NCBI GenBank assembly: GCA_031291325.1
Contig: JARLJG010000016.1
Span: 1 to 64,000 of the forward strand
Direction of reading: 5' to 3'
DNA: 64,000 bases
DNA from: Burkholderiaceae bacterium
GTDB taxonomy: Bacteria; Pseudomonadota; Gammaproteobacteria; Burkholderiales; Burkholderiaceae_D
Shown piece after piece: positions 16,032 to 26,402 of this stretch. The notes beneath the pieces were generated by a model. It saw only the letters and a program-made list of their open reading frames with translations, ran no database searches and had not been told where the DNA came from. Each line of letters begins with the position of its first letter. The first letter of the stretch is position 1. A program made the position numbers and the translations under genes.

Positions 16032-16904
16032 TCAGTGAATATCCTTGTCGTCCAGATGCTCGACCTCGGTCTGCACGATGCTGACCGGCTTGCCCTTGGC
16101 CAGCCGCCAGAAATAGTACAGGTAGCCCGACAAGCCATACAGCACGAACAGGATGAACAAGACCTTGGGCGGGTCGACCGAGACCAGCACGAAGACCAGC
16201 ACGATTGCGAAGATCGTGATGAAGGGCACGACCTTGCGGAAATTCACGTCCTTGAAGCTGTAGAACGGCACGTTGGTGACCATCGTCAAGCCGGCGAAGA
16301 TGGTGATGCCCCACGCCCACCAGCTCAATTCCGGGCCGACGTATTGCAAATCGTCCATCGCCCAGATGAAGCCGGCCACCAGCGCCGCCGCTGCCGGGCT
16401 GGGCAAACCCTGGAAAAAGCGCTTGTCGACCACGGCGATATTGGTGTTGAAACGCGCCAGCCGCAGCGCCGCACCGGCGCAATAGACGAAGGCTCCCAGC
16501 CAGCCCATCTTGCCCAGGCCGAGCAGCGACCACTGATAGATCACCAAGGCCGGCGCTGCGCCGAACGAGACCATGTCGGACAGGCTGTCGTATTGCGCGC
16601 CGAATTCGCTTTGCGTGTTGGTCAGGCGGGCCACGCGACCGTCGATGCCGTCCAGGATCATGGCGGCGAAGATGGCGATGGCGGCATGCTCGAACTTGTG
16701 GTTCATCGCCATCACGATCGCGTAAAAGCCGCAAAACAAGGCGCCGGTGGTAAAGGCGTTCGGCAGCAGATAGATCCCGCGCCGACGTTTGACGATCACC
16801 GGCAGGTCGGTGCCGACATATTGCTGTTGCGCCAATTTATTGCCGCGCACCAGCTTGGGAAAGGCTAACCTGGCTTTGCCCTTGCGACGATTGAAGCTTG
16901 CCAT
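16032..16904 (-). CDS. pssA: CDP-diacylglycerol-serine O-phosphatidyltransferase
   Basis: 290 residues, multi-spanning inner-membrane enzyme making phosphatidylserine from CDP-diacylglycerol and serine. The CDP-alcohol phosphotransferase signature DG-x2-AR-x8-G-x3-D-x3-D is complete in DGIDGRVARLTN through QYDSLSD. Seven or eight hydrophobic segments follow an N-terminal basic tail (MASFNRRKGKARL). It lies 22 bases downstream of psd, whose product decarboxylates its product, so the two form an operon for phosphatidylethanolamine synthesis. Confidence 0.94.
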   Translation of the reverse strand: MASFNRRKGKARLAFPKLVRGNKLAQQQYVGTDLPVIVKRRRGIYLLPNAFTTGALFCGFYAIVMAMNHKFEHAAIAIFAAMILDGIDGRVARLTNTQSEFGAQYDSLSDMVSFGAAPALVIYQWSLLGLGKMGWLGAFVYCAGAALRLARFNTNIAVVDKRFFQGLPSPAAAALVAGFIWAMDDLQYVGPELSWWAWGITIFAGLTMVTNVPFYSFKDVNFRKVVPFITIFAIVLVFVLVSVDPPKVLFILFVLYGLSGYLYYFWRLAKGKPVSIVQTEVEHLDDKDIH

Positions 16905-16926
16905 GCTGCGTCCGTTTCCGTTGTGG

Positions 16927-17565
16927 TCAGAATTCAGCGAGAATGGTTTCGGTGGCCGACACCTTGTCGCCCACCGCGACCTTGGGGGTGGCCGACAGCG
17001 GAAGATAGACGTCGACGCGCGAGCCGAAGCGGATGAAGCCGTAACGCTGGCCGCGCGTCAGGCTGTCGCCATCCTTGACGTAGCACAGGATGCGGCGTGC
17101 AACCAGGCCGGCCACCTGCACGCACGTCACGGTCTGGCCATTGCTGGCGGTGATGGTGAGCGCGTTGCGCTCGTTTTCTTCGGAAGCCTTGTCGAGATCG
17201 GCGTTGACGAACTTGCCGGGGAAGTATTGAACCTGTTCGATCTTGCCATCGACCGGGGCGCGATTGGAATGGACGTTGAAGACGTTCATGAAGACGCTGA
17301 TTTTCAGCGCTTCGCGGCCCGCATAGGGGTCTTGCACCTTGGCCACCACCACGATGCGGCCATCGGCCGGCGACAACACTGCGTTTTCCTTCAACGGGAT
17401 GGTGCGGCCCGGATCGCGGAAAAACTGCAATACGAACACGGCAATGATCCAGAACGGCGTCGACCAGGCGCCGGCAAAGTAGGTGACCAATGCCGCCAAT
17501 GCCACGGACAGCGCAAGAAACGGCCAGCCTTCGCGGGCGATGATGGGATGTGGGTAATTGCTCAA
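16927..17565 (-). CDS. psd: Phosphatidylserine decarboxylase proenzyme (TTG start)
   Basis: 212 residues. It converts phosphatidylserine to phosphatidylethanolamine. The self-cleavage site that forms the pyruvoyl group is the Gly-Ser in [10 protein letters not shown] near the C-terminus, as in the short Psd form. Two hydrophobic stretches near residues 14-50 anchor it in the membrane. [11 protein letters not shown] and [13 protein letters not shown] are family motifs. The start is taken as the TTG at 17565 ([16 protein letters not shown]), preceded by GGAG. The ATG at 17649 would add 28 non-conserved residues. Confidence 0.9.
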   Translation of the reverse strand: MSNYPHPIIAREGWPFLALSVALAALVTYFAGAWSTPFWIIAVFVLQFFRDPGRTIPLKENAVLSPADGRIVVVAKVQDPYAGREALKISVFMNVFNVHSNRAPVDGKIEQVQYFPGKFVNADLDKASEENERNALTITASNGQTVTCVQVAGLVARRILCYVKDGDSLTRGQRYGFIRFGSRVDVYLPLSATPKVAVGDKVSATETILAEF

Positions 17566-17764
17566 TGTGACTCCGTTTATCGATTCATACAAAACTGCCC
17601 GCACGCTGCGACGCAACAATGGCGTTCGCAGCGCTATTGCAGCCAGCATGATACCTAATTTCCTGGCAACATCGGGCAGGATTTTGATTTATGGCACGCT
17701 CGAACGAAAGCGCCGGGGGAGTTCCAATCGGACGCGATGCATGACGGCGCTGAAAATCGGCGGG

Positions 17765-17956
17765 TCACTTGGTCGCTTCGTCAGTCGCTTTCTGCTGTTC
17801 TTCGACGGCCTTCTGCTCCACCGCGCCGACATTCTTCGCCTTTTGCAAGGCTTCGCGCTGGGTCTTGATGATGTCCGGCGGCGGGCCTGCAGGTTTGCAG
17901 GCGGCCAGCACAAAGGTGGCTGACAGGGTGACGGCGATGGTCTTCGATAACTTCAT
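17765..17956 (-). CDS. Small lipoprotein
   Basis: 63 residues with a lipoprotein signal peptide, MKLSKTIAVTLSATFVLAAC, ending in a clear lipobox Leu-Ala-Ala-Cys at residues 17-20. The mature part is a short charged helix (KTQREALQKAKNVGAVEQKAVEE). GAGGAC precedes the ATG. It begins 7 bases after the stop of the SIMPL-domain gene and so shares its transcript. The function is unknown; small helical lipoproteins of this type are common in Burkholderiales envelopes. Confidence 0.75.
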   Translation of the reverse strand: MKLSKTIAVTLSATFVLAACKPAGPPPDIIKTQREALQKAKNVGAVEQKAVEEQQKATDEATK

Positions 17957-17963
17957 GATGTCC

Positions 17964-18731
17964 TCACTTGAATTTGATATTTGCCACGATGCGCAACTGC
18001 TGTGTGGTTTCTCCAGGCTCGAAACTCGGCTCTTCGACCGGCGCGGCTGACTTGCTGGCAAAACGCGCCATCGCGGCGGGTTGCGCCATCGGCGGCGCGT
18101 AAGCGCCAGTGGCCTCGAAATCGACCGATTGCAGCAGCGCATCCGACGCGTTGCGCCCCATCGCCTTGGCAATGAAACCGATGCGCTCGGTCAGGTTTTG
18201 GTAGGCCGCTTCGATTCGCTGCTGATCCAGCTTCTTGCTGGTGGCCGGCGCCAGATCGAATTGCAGGCCATTCAAGGACATGGTCTGCTGCGCGGCGGCG
18301 ACCAGCTTCGGCAAGGCGCCGAGATTTGTGGTGGTCACATCCAGATATTGGCCGACGCGCCAGCCGATTGCCTGCTTGGGATTGTTGTTGGGCGCACTGC
18401 CGACGCCGCCACTGTCATACACCGCATAGGTATAGTAGCCGCGCGTCTTGAGGACCGCCGACGGGTCGCCTTGTTTGACGATTTCGATCCCCTGCTTCAT
18501 TTTCAGGTTCACGCGCGAGGCCGCGCTGGCTTTGTCCTTGTCCTGCTCCTCGATCGACAGCGTGATATGCGCCTGGTCGTTCGCATGCGTGACCTCGCCA
18601 TAGGCTGGAACCACGACCAGCGTGCCGTGAGATTGCTCAGTGGAAGCCGCCGTCTGCGCGCCGACCGGCTCCATTGCGAATAGCGTTGTGCAAACGAGAA
18701 TGGAAAACAATTTGGCGTTCAGACGCGACAT
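17964..18731 (-). CDS. SIMPL-domain (DUF541) periplasmic protein
   Basis: 255 residues from the ATG at 18731, which has GGAGG 7 bases upstream. A signal peptide (LFSILVCTTLFAMEPVGAQ) is followed by the SIMPL fold: LVVVPAYGEVTHANDQAHITLSIEE, GWRVGQYLDVTTTNL, LQFDLAPATSKKLDQQRI-type region and a C-terminal TTQQLRIVANIKFK. SIMPL proteins are oligomeric envelope proteins, often tied to oxidative stress or surface functions. The small lipoprotein gene follows directly. Confidence 0.85.
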   Translation of the reverse strand: MSRLNAKLFSILVCTTLFAMEPVGAQTAASTEQSHGTLVVVPAYGEVTHANDQAHITLSIEEQDKDKASAASRVNLKMKQGIEIVKQGDPSAVLKTRGYYTYAVYDSGGVGSAPNNNPKQAIGWRVGQYLDVTTTNLGALPKLVAAAQQTMSLNGLQFDLAPATSKKLDQQRIEAAYQNLTERIGFIAKAMGRNASDALLQSVDFEATGAYAPPMAQPAAMARFASKSAAPVEEPSFEPGETTQQLRIVANIKFK

Positions 18732-18970
18732 GCAAATGCCTCCGGGCAACGATATAGGTGTTTGACTAGGTCCCGACAGTGTACGCCGCAATCTGAAAAT
18801 CGCACATAATAATTATTGATATAACAACATAAAATAAATTCACCGTTATGTTACAAAATAAAATATCCGAAAGCACTTATTTTTCCATTTTTGCTGCCGT
18901 TATCTAAATCAGATACCCGGCAATGTGCGTTTTTCAGGCAGGCGGGCATCCGGCTTTATAAGGAATTGCC

Positions 18971-19636
18971 ATGTCTATATCGTCCATCAACCAATATAGC
19001 GCGACTTACACCAGCAAGCAGGTGACGAGCAACAGTTCGGTCAATAGCAGCACCCAGGTTAGCGGCATTTCGGGAAGCAGCTATAGCGTTGCCGGCGCGA
19101 CCGGCGCCAACACCGGCGGCGGTTTTGCTGCAGCCGTCAGCCAGGCATTGGCACAGATCGGCGTGACGCCGACTGCCACCGGCAATTCTACCGGCGGCAC
19201 GGCCTCGTCGACCACGCAAACCTCGGCGCAATCGTTCAGTGCGCTGGTGCAGAGTTTGTATGCAGCGCTACAGTCTGAATCGGGGACGCAATCGACTGGA
19301 ACGACATCTTCGGGTAGCCAAAAGTCGAGCGTTCTTGGGGGCAACCGACACGGCAGCAGCGCAACAAGCAGCATTGAAAGCGGGCTGCAAAGCCTGCTGC
19401 AGCAACTTTCTTCGTCCGGTTCGTCCGACACCAGCGGCGGCTCCGACACTGCCGACACGGGCACATCGTCCTCGTCCGGCTCGGCGATCGACAACCTGCA
19501 AACCAGCTTCAACAATCTGCTGAGCGCCACCGGCAATACGAACAGCGGCGCGACCTTGCAGAATTTCCTGCAAACGCTATCGCAGGATTTGCAGGGCGCG
19601 CCATCGACCGGGAATGTGATCAATACTGTCGGTTGA
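18971..19636 (+). CDS. Ser/Thr/Gly-rich low-complexity protein, function unknown
   Basis: 221 residues dominated by Ser, Thr, Gly, Ala and Gln, with no signal peptide. Two short ordered-looking helices recur: FAAAVSQALAQIGV (about 51-64), FSALVQSLYAALQS (about 87-100), and similar LQSLLQQLSSSG and LQNFLQTLSQDLQG later. They alternate with Ser/Gly linkers. The codon usage is real-gene-like, and a strong terminator follows 15 bases after the stop. No domain is recognised; it could be a surface-associated or regulatory protein. AAGGAATTGCC precedes the ATG. Confidence 0.7.
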   Translation: MSISSINQYSATYTSKQVTSNSSVNSSTQVSGISGSSYSVAGATGANTGGGFAAAVSQALAQIGVTPTATGNSTGGTASSTTQTSAQSFSALVQSLYAALQSESGTQSTGTTSSGSQKSSVLGGNRHGSSATSSIESGLQSLLQQLSSSGSSDTSGGSDTADTGTSSSSGSAIDNLQTSFNNLLSATGNTNSGATLQNFLQTLSQDLQGAPSTGNVINTVG

Positions 19637-19651
19637 TTTGCGAGCGGGCAT

Positions 19652-19682
19652 AAAAAAAGCTGCACCTGCGTGCAGCTTTTTT
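19652..19682 (+). terminator. Intrinsic terminator after the Ser/Gly-rich gene
   Basis: Hairpin GCTGCAC-CTGC-GTGCAGC flanked by A6 on the left and T6 on the right, 15 bases after the stop at 19636. The symmetric flanks would allow termination in either direction. The same hairpin recurs at 19930-19965. Confidence 0.85.
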
Positions 19683-19746
19683 GCTTTGGTTGTTCCGACT
19701 TCTTTGCGCCGCATAAAAAGTCATTTGCGCAGGTTAAGTAAGAACA

Positions 19747-19853
19747 CCCTCCGTCGTTCCCGCGAAGGCGGGAACCCATAGTGAATTGGATCGAGCTAAC
19801 GCCGCTTGGATTCCCGCGGGGCGGCCTCCCGCCTTCGCGGGAATGACGGAGGG
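19747..19853. repeat. REP-like inverted repeat
   Basis: Two 27-bp arms (19747-19773 and 19827-19853) are inverted copies with one mismatch. They carry the TTCCCGCGAAGGCGGGAA core that is scattered between genes in many proteobacteria. The 53 bases between them show nothing else. The element sits between two convergent transcription units. Confidence 0.8.
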
Positions 19854-19929
19854 TTGTGCAGGCTTCAGCGACACATTAGTTCTTCGACTGATCGACCAAT
19901 TTATTTTTTGCGATCCAAGGCACGGGAAG

Positions 19930-19965
19930 GCGAAAAAAAAGCTGCACCTGCGTGCAGCTTTTCGC
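19930..19965 (-). terminator. Intrinsic terminator of ilvC
   Basis: Read on the minus strand, the stem GCTGCAC-GCAG-GTGCAGC is followed by eight T residues, about 60 bases after the ilvC stop at 20024. Flanking GGCGAAAA and TTTTCGCC bases extend the stem. The stem and loop are identical to the terminator at 19652-19682. Confidence 0.8.
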
Positions 19966-20023
19966 CTGAGCGCGGTGTGCGCTTGCAAGCCCACAACGCA
20001 TGATGCCCTACTTCAGCAAGCGC

Positions 20024-21277
<1,254 letters not shown>

Positions 21278-21287
21278 TCAATTCGTA

Positions 21288-21779
21288 TCAAACCTTGAGG
21301 ATGCGCTCGCCGCGTCCGATGCCGGAGCCGCCGGTGCGGACGGTTTCCAGAATCGCAGTGCGTTCGATCGAGTCGATGAAGGCGTCCAGCTTGGTCTTGT
21401 TGCCGGTCAATTCGATCGTATACGTCTTCTCGGTCACATCGATGATGCGGCCACGGAAAATATCCGCGGTGCGCTTCATTTCCTCACGCTCCTTGCCGAC
21501 TGCGCGCACCTTGATGAGCATCAGTTCGCGCTCGATATGCGAGCCTTCGGTCAGGTCGACCACCTTGACCACTTCGATCAGGCGGTTCAAGTGCTTGGTG
21601 ATCTGCTCGATCACGTCGTCCGAACCGGAAGTCACGATGGTCATGCGCGAGAGCGTCGCGTCTTCGGTCGGCGCGACTGTCAGCGTTTCGATGTTATAGC
21701 CGCGCGCAGAAAACAATCCGACCACGCGCGACAAGGCGCCAGCTTCATTTTCCAGCAATACAGAAATGATATGTCGCAT
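21288..21779 (-). CDS. ilvH: Acetolactate synthase, regulatory small subunit
   Basis: 163 residues with an N-terminal ACT domain (ISVLLENEAGALSRVVGLFSARGYNIETL), the region that binds valine for feedback inhibition, and a conserved C-terminal domain (RTGGSGIGRGERIL). It activates and regulates the large subunit encoded one base upstream of its start. Length and sequence fit the IlvH/IlvN type of Betaproteobacteria. Confidence 0.95.
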   Translation of the reverse strand: MRHIISVLLENEAGALSRVVGLFSARGYNIETLTVAPTEDATLSRMTIVTSGSDDVIEQITKHLNRLIEVVKVVDLTEGSHIERELMLIKVRAVGKEREEMKRTADIFRGRIIDVTEKTYTIELTGNKTKLDAFIDSIERTAILETVRTGGSGIGRGERILKV

Positions 21780-21780
21780 G

Positions 21781-23499
21781 TTACAGATCCTCCGAACCCA
21801 AGAGCATTTCAGTCAAGCCTTTTCCTGCCTTGACCATCGGCCAGACGTTTTCGGATTGATCCGTGATGAAGTTCATGAACACCAGCTTGTCCTTCAACGC
21901 AAAGGCTTCGCGCAGCGCGCCATCGACATCGCGCGGCTTCTCGATCTTCATGCCGACGTGGCCGTAGGATTCAACCAGCTTGGTGAAGTCGGGCAGCGAA
22001 TCCATGTACGACTCGGAATAACGCGAACCGTAATCGATCTGCTGCCATTGCCGCACCATGCCGAGGAAGCGGTTGTTCAACAGGATGATCTTCGGCGTCA
22101 GATGATATTGCTTGCAGGTGGCGAGTTCCTGGATGTTCATCTGGATCGAGCCTTCGCCGGTGATGCAGGCCACGGTCGCATCGGGATTGGCCATCTGCAC
22201 GCCCATTGCATACGGCAAGCCGACGCCCATCGTCCCCAGGCCGCCGGAATTGATCCAGCGGCGCGGCTTGTCGAACGGGTAGTATTGCGCGGCCCACATC
22301 TGGTGCTGGCCGACGTCGGAAGTGATGAAGGCATCGCCCTTGGTCACTTCCCAGACTTTCTGCACCACCGATTGCGGCTTGATGACTTCGCTTGAAGCCG
22401 GATAGCTCAGGCAATCGCGTTCGCGCCATTGATCGATCTGTTTCCACCATTCGCCCAAGGCCTTGGTGTTGGGGCGGGCATCGGGGGCTGCGTCGAGCTG
22501 CGACAGCAATTCCTGCAACACGTCCTTGACGTTGCCGACGATGGGAATATCGACCTTGACGCGCTTGGAAATCGACGACGGGTCGATGTCGATGTGGATG
22601 ATCTTGCGCGGATGCGAAGAAAAATGCTTGGGGTTGCCGATCACGCGGTCGTCGAAACGGGCGCCGATGGCGATCATCACGTCCGAGTGCTGCATCGCCA
22701 TGTTGGCTTCGTAGGTGCCGTGCATGCCGGGCATGCCGACGTAGTGTTCGCTCGAGGCGCGGTAGGCGCCCAGTCCCATCAGGGTATTGGTGCACGGGAA
22801 GCCGAGACGGTCGACCAGCTTGTTCAATTCCGGCGCCGCATTGGCGAGCACCACGCCGCCGCCGGTATAGATCATCGGTCGTTCGGCGTTCAACAGCAGT
22901 TGCACCGCCTTGCGGATCTGGCCGGCATGGCCCTTGTCGACCGGCTTGTAGGAGCGCATCTCGAGTTCCTTCGGATACTCGAACGCGCACTTGTGCATGC
23001 TGATATCTTTCGGGATATCGACCAGCACCGGGCCGGGACGGCCGGTCTTGGCGATATAGAATGCTTTCTTGATCGTCAACGCCAAATCCTTGACATCCTT
23101 GACCAGGAAATTGTGCTTGACGCAGGGCCGCGTGATGCCGACCGTGTCGCATTCCTGGAAGGCATCCTGCCCGATCGCGTTCGACGGCACCTGGCCGGAA
23201 ATCACCACCATCGGAATCGAATCCATATAGGCGGTTGCCAGGCCGGTTACCGCATTGGTGACACCGGGGCCGGAAGTGACCAGGGCGACCCCCGTTTTGT
23301 GCGAACTGCGGGAGTAGGCATCGGCTGCATGAACGGCTGCTTGTTCATGCCGCACCAGGATATGCTGGAATTTGTCTTGATTGAAGATGGCGTCGTATAT
23401 ATAGAGCACCGCTCCGCCGGGATAGCCGAACACATGTTCGACGCCCTCTTCGGCAAGGCAGCGCACGACTATTTCCGCGCCGGTAAGTTCTACGCTCAT
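21781..23499 (-). CDS. ilvI: Acetolactate synthase, catalytic large subunit
   Basis: 572 residues, thiamine-diphosphate enzyme condensing two pyruvates, or pyruvate and 2-ketobutyrate. The N-terminal TPP domain has the catalytic Glu in LVRHEQAAVHAADAY, the central domain binds FAD, and the C-terminal cofactor motif reads GEGSIQMNIQELAT through ILLNNRF. The GDG motif appears as GEG, which is also seen in other Betaproteobacteria. It begins the ilvI-ilvH unit, followed by ilvC. The upstream 520-base gap should contain its promoter. Confidence 0.96.
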   Translation of the reverse strand: MSVELTGAEIVVRCLAEEGVEHVFGYPGGAVLYIYDAIFNQDKFQHILVRHEQAAVHAADAYSRSSHKTGVALVTSGPGVTNAVTGLATAYMDSIPMVVISGQVPSNAIGQDAFQECDTVGITRPCVKHNFLVKDVKDLALTIKKAFYIAKTGRPGPVLVDIPKDISMHKCAFEYPKELEMRSYKPVDKGHAGQIRKAVQLLLNAERPMIYTGGGVVLANAAPELNKLVDRLGFPCTNTLMGLGAYRASSEHYVGMPGMHGTYEANMAMQHSDVMIAIGARFDDRVIGNPKHFSSHPRKIIHIDIDPSSISKRVKVDIPIVGNVKDVLQELLSQLDAAPDARPNTKALGEWWKQIDQWRERDCLSYPASSEVIKPQSVVQKVWEVTKGDAFITSDVGQHQMWAAQYYPFDKPRRWINSGGLGTMGVGLPYAMGVQMANPDATVACITGEGSIQMNIQELATCKQYHLTPKIILLNNRFLGMVRQWQQIDYGSRYSESYMDSLPDFTKLVESYGHVGMKIEKPRDVDGALREAFALKDKLVFMNFITDQSENVWPMVKAGKGLTEMLLGSEDL

Positions 23500-24019
23500 T
23501 ACTCAGTTCCTTTCAAGGTCCATTGGAAATTGATCGGATGCTCTGTCCTGGCGAATCCGGTTATGGCGACGCTACCGTGGCTTCCCTTCTTTGTGCGGTG
23601 ACGCCAATCCGTTGCGCACCCGTGGATGCGATTCAAAATGACGCTGTACGCGACTCGTTCAGCCGGGGTTATCGAAGCACTACACCGAAATTCTCGCGCT
23701 TATGGCACGGGTTAGAGCAAACAGCTTTCAACACTAAAAGCACGTCCGTTTGAGATGCGGCGTTGTGAGCCGCGCGCAAACAGACCATAGTTCCCCTTCA
23801 AGATGATGAAGGGACTGATACACTAATGCGTCACACCATTTTGGTCAAGTCAAATTCGGAAAAATGCCTTGCAAATCAAGGATTTTCCGCAAAAACGCCC
23901 ACAAGCGCGCCCTTTTTTGCTAGCATGCGCACAGTTTTGCCGATCTTCGGCATATCTATTGTCTATTTTTTTACACCCTGGAATTAAGCTGGGTGCGCCG
24001 TCAGAGCGCGCCGCATTGC
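23500..24019. other. Intergenic region between divergent ilvI and sigma-factor genes
   Basis: About 520 bases without a supported gene. It must hold the divergent promoters of ilvI and the sigma-factor operon. A T-rich stretch (TATTTTTTTACACC type) lies just before the sigma gene. No convincing leader peptide rich in branched-chain residues and no clear attenuator hairpin was found by eye upstream of ilvI. Confidence 0.5.
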
Positions 24020-24589
24020 ATGGCAACCGATAAAGAACTCTCCGACTTCCTCGTCACAGTCGAACGTCGCTCATTCAAGCAGGCCGTGTATGCGGTCCGA
24101 AAGGACGAAGTCGCGCTCGATATTGTGCAAGACGCGATGATCAAGCTGGCAGAGAAATACGGCGACAAACCAGCCGCCGAACTGCCGATGCTGTTTCAGC
24201 GTATATTGCAAAATACGATACACGACTTTTTCCGGCGCGAAAAAGTCCGCAATACCTGGGTCAGCCTGTTTTCCAGCATGGGCGGCGACGCCGACGAGCA
24301 CGAAGACTTCGACTTGCTCGAATCGTATGCCGCCGAGGAAGGCACCGAGGCGGCGGAATCCTCCGCCGACAAAGTCGAACGGCAGCAAGTATTGACGCAA
24401 ATCGACGAGGAAATACAAAAACTTCCAGCACGTCAACGGGAAGCCTTCCTCATGCGTTACTGGGAAGACATGGATGTGGCCGAAACGGCCACCGCAATGG
24501 GATGTTCGGAAGGAAGCGTAAAAACGCATTGCTCCAGAGCAACACATACCCTTGCAGAAGCACTAAAAGCAAAAGGAATACGGTTATGA
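24020..24589 (+). CDS. RNA polymerase sigma factor, ECF-like
   Basis: 189 residues from the ATG at 24020. Region 2 includes VLDIVQDAMIKL-type and LPMLFQRILQNTIHDFFRREKVRNTW segments. Region 4 is LPARQREAFLMRYWEDMDVAETATAMGCSEGSVKTHCSRA, a typical helix-turn-helix for the -35 element. A long acidic linker (DADEHEDFDLLESYAAEEGTE) separates them. A GTG at 23993 is an alternative start. It begins a four-gene operon (sigma, DUF3619, DUF3106, RDD) conserved in Burkholderiales. The second protein may act as its anti-sigma partner (inference). Confidence 0.88.
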   Translation: MATDKELSDFLVTVERRSFKQAVYAVRKDEVALDIVQDAMIKLAEKYGDKPAAELPMLFQRILQNTIHDFFRREKVRNTWVSLFSSMGGDADEHEDFDLLESYAAEEGTEAAESSADKVERQQVLTQIDEEIQKLPARQREAFLMRYWEDMDVAETATAMGCSEGSVKTHCSRATHTLAEALKAKGIRL

Positions 24590-24993
24590 ACAACGCTCAA
24601 GAACTCAACTTCGGTTACAAAGTGCGCCACGCACTCAACGAAGGACTCGACACGCTCCCGTCTTCGACGGCGGAACGTCTTGCTTCTGCGCGTAAAGCAG
24701 CATTATCCCGCAAGAAAAGCGATGCTCCGCTGCGGGTGCTGGTGCGCAAGAACGTGTTGGCCGGACAAGTTGGCAACTTCTTCAGCGAGCCGTTTTCGTG
24801 GCTTGGTCGTCTTGGCCTGGCAATTCCGGTCGTGGTGCTGGTGATCGGCTTGGTCGGCATCATTCAATACGAGCAACAGCAACGCATTACTGAAACGGCG
24901 GACATCGATGCCGCCATGCTGACCGACGATTTGCCGCTGACCGCTTACGCGGATCACGGCTTCAACGCCTACCTAGAGAAACGAGCAGAGTAA
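24586..24993 (+). CDS. DUF3619-family membrane protein
   Basis: 135 residues. A cytoplasmic helical N-terminus (FGYKVRHALNEGLDTLPSSTAERLASARKAAL) precedes one membrane segment (LGLAIPVVVLVIGLVGII, about 79-96) and a short periplasmic acidic tail (DIDAAMLTDDLPLTAYADHGF). The ATG overlaps the sigma-factor stop by 4 bases. This topology and coupling resemble single-pass anti-sigma factors, although the family has no proven function. Confidence 0.8.
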   Translation: MNNAQELNFGYKVRHALNEGLDTLPSSTAERLASARKAALSRKKSDAPLRVLVRKNVLAGQVGNFFSEPFSWLGRLGLAIPVVVLVIGLVGIIQYEQQQRITETADIDAAMLTDDLPLTAYADHGFNAYLEKRAE

Positions 24994-24995
24994 GC

Positions 24996-25829
24996 ATGGT
25001 GTTCCCGACCCACGCTGCCGTTACCGCCCGCCCGCTGCGGGCGGTATTTATTTTGGCTATCCTGTGCTGGCTTTCGATGGCTGCTGCGGATGCCCAACAG
25101 CCTGCACCGGTGCCCGCAGTGGTGACGCCCGCTGCGACACCCGCTGCTGCGCCCGGCGTGGTGACGCCCAGCGTGGCGACGCCCGGCGTAGCGACGCCCG
25201 CCCCGCTTGCCAAACCGACAGCCACCACCAGCGCTGCGGCCAAAGCGGCCAGCCTTGCCGGCAAACCGGATGTCAGGCCGCTTTGGACGGAGTTGACCCC
25301 GCTGCAGCAACAAGTGCTGGGGCCGTTGGCGCCGGAGTGGAACAAACTCGACAGCAATCACAAATCCAAATGGTTGGCCATCGTCGGCAAATTCACGACG
25401 ATGACTCCCGAGCAACAAATCCGCCTGGAAAAGAATATCAGCGATTGGGCCAACATGACGCCGGAGCAGCATCGGCTCGCACGCGAAAGCTATGCCCGCG
25501 CCAAAAAGCTGGATGCCGAACAAAAGGCCGCACAATGGCAGCAATATCAACAATTGCCTGAAGAACAAAAGCAAAAACTGGCGGCTGACGCCAAGACTAG
25601 GAAACGCATCGCCAACCTGCCTAGCCTGCAAAACAAACCGAAAACCGTGGATCCGTTGAAATCGGCGAAGAAATCGCCGGCCAACCGCGCACCGGCGACT
25701 GCCAATCGTGTCGCCTTGCCGCCCGCACCCGTGGTTGCGGCACCGGCTGACGCAGCGCCCTCGGCAAGCGTCACTGTCCCCGCGCCAGTCGCGCCGGCAG
25801 TTATTGCGCCTCCCGTCATCAAGCAATAG
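24996..25829 (+). CDS. DUF3106-domain exported protein
   Basis: 277 residues. A signal-anchor region (AVFILAILCWLSMAAADA) leads to a Pro/Ala/Val/Thr-rich linker with PGVATPGVATP repeats. The DUF3106 domain at about 90-200 is made of repeated helices with the pattern LTPLQQQVLGPLAPEWNKL, MTPEQQIRLEKN and MTPEQHRLARE. A Lys- and Ala/Pro-rich tail follows. It starts 2 bases after the previous stop, in the sigma-factor operon. It is probably a periplasmic helical protein of unknown role. Confidence 0.8.
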   Translation: MVFPTHAAVTARPLRAVFILAILCWLSMAAADAQQPAPVPAVVTPAATPAAAPGVVTPSVATPGVATPAPLAKPTATTSAAAKAASLAGKPDVRPLWTELTPLQQQVLGPLAPEWNKLDSNHKSKWLAIVGKFTTMTPEQQIRLEKNISDWANMTPEQHRLARESYARAKKLDAEQKAAQWQQYQQLPEEQKQKLAADAKTRKRIANLPSLQNKPKTVDPLKSAKKSPANRAPATANRVALPPAPVVAAPADAAPSASVTVPAPVAPAVIAPPVIKQ

Positions 25830-25834
25830 CCGCC

Positions 25835-26323
25835 TTGATTACCGCTGCCCCGCCGCTACGGCGCCGTCTCGCCAGCCTGGTATATGAGACCGTGCTGTTG
25901 TTCGGCGTGACCGCTTTCTCGACGTCGATCTCGCTATTGGTTGCCGTCTTGTTCCAACAATTCAAGTCGCCGTATTTTCAGCAAGCAACGGCGACCTTCA
26001 CATTTTTTGTGTTCGGCCTGTATTTCATCTGGCTCTGGACGCATGGCGGACAGACTCTGCCGATGAGAACCTGGCGCATCCGCGTGGTCGCAGCGGACGG
26101 CAGTCCACTTGGTCCGTGGCGCGCGCTGGGCCGCTACCTGCTCGCCTGGCTATGGGTTTTGCCGGGGTGGGCCGCCGCTTCGCTATTGCATGTGGTGGGC
26201 TGGCAATTCGGCCTGGCGCTGGCGCTCAACTGCCTGGTCATGGCAATCGCCGCGCTGATCGACAAAGATCGCCAATTCCTGCATGATCGCCTGGCCGGCA
26301 CGCGCCTGATTGTTGCCGCGTAA
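25835..26323 (+). CDS. RDD-family membrane protein (TTG start)
   Basis: 162 residues with membrane segments at about 17-40, 50-68, 103-122 and 127-143. The RDD-type signature residues are visible in RRRLASLVYETVLLFGV (Arg at the first helix) and DKDRQFLHDRLAGTRLIV at the end. RDD proteins are small multi-spanning proteins, some linked to ion or osmotic stress. The frame begins at a TTG five bases after the DUF3106 stop; no ATG is available. It is the last gene of the sigma-factor operon. Confidence 0.8.
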   Translation: MITAAPPLRRRLASLVYETVLLFGVTAFSTSISLLVAVLFQQFKSPYFQQATATFTFFVFGLYFIWLWTHGGQTLPMRTWRIRVVAADGSPLGPWRALGRYLLAWLWVLPGWAAASLLHVVGWQFGLALALNCLVMAIAALIDKDRQFLHDRLAGTRLIVAA

Positions 26324-26402
26324 ATAGCATACAGGCGCGCACGCCTGTTTGCTTGCCGCCACATCGCTTATATTGGAACACTCCTCTTCGCTTGCGAACA
26401 AT

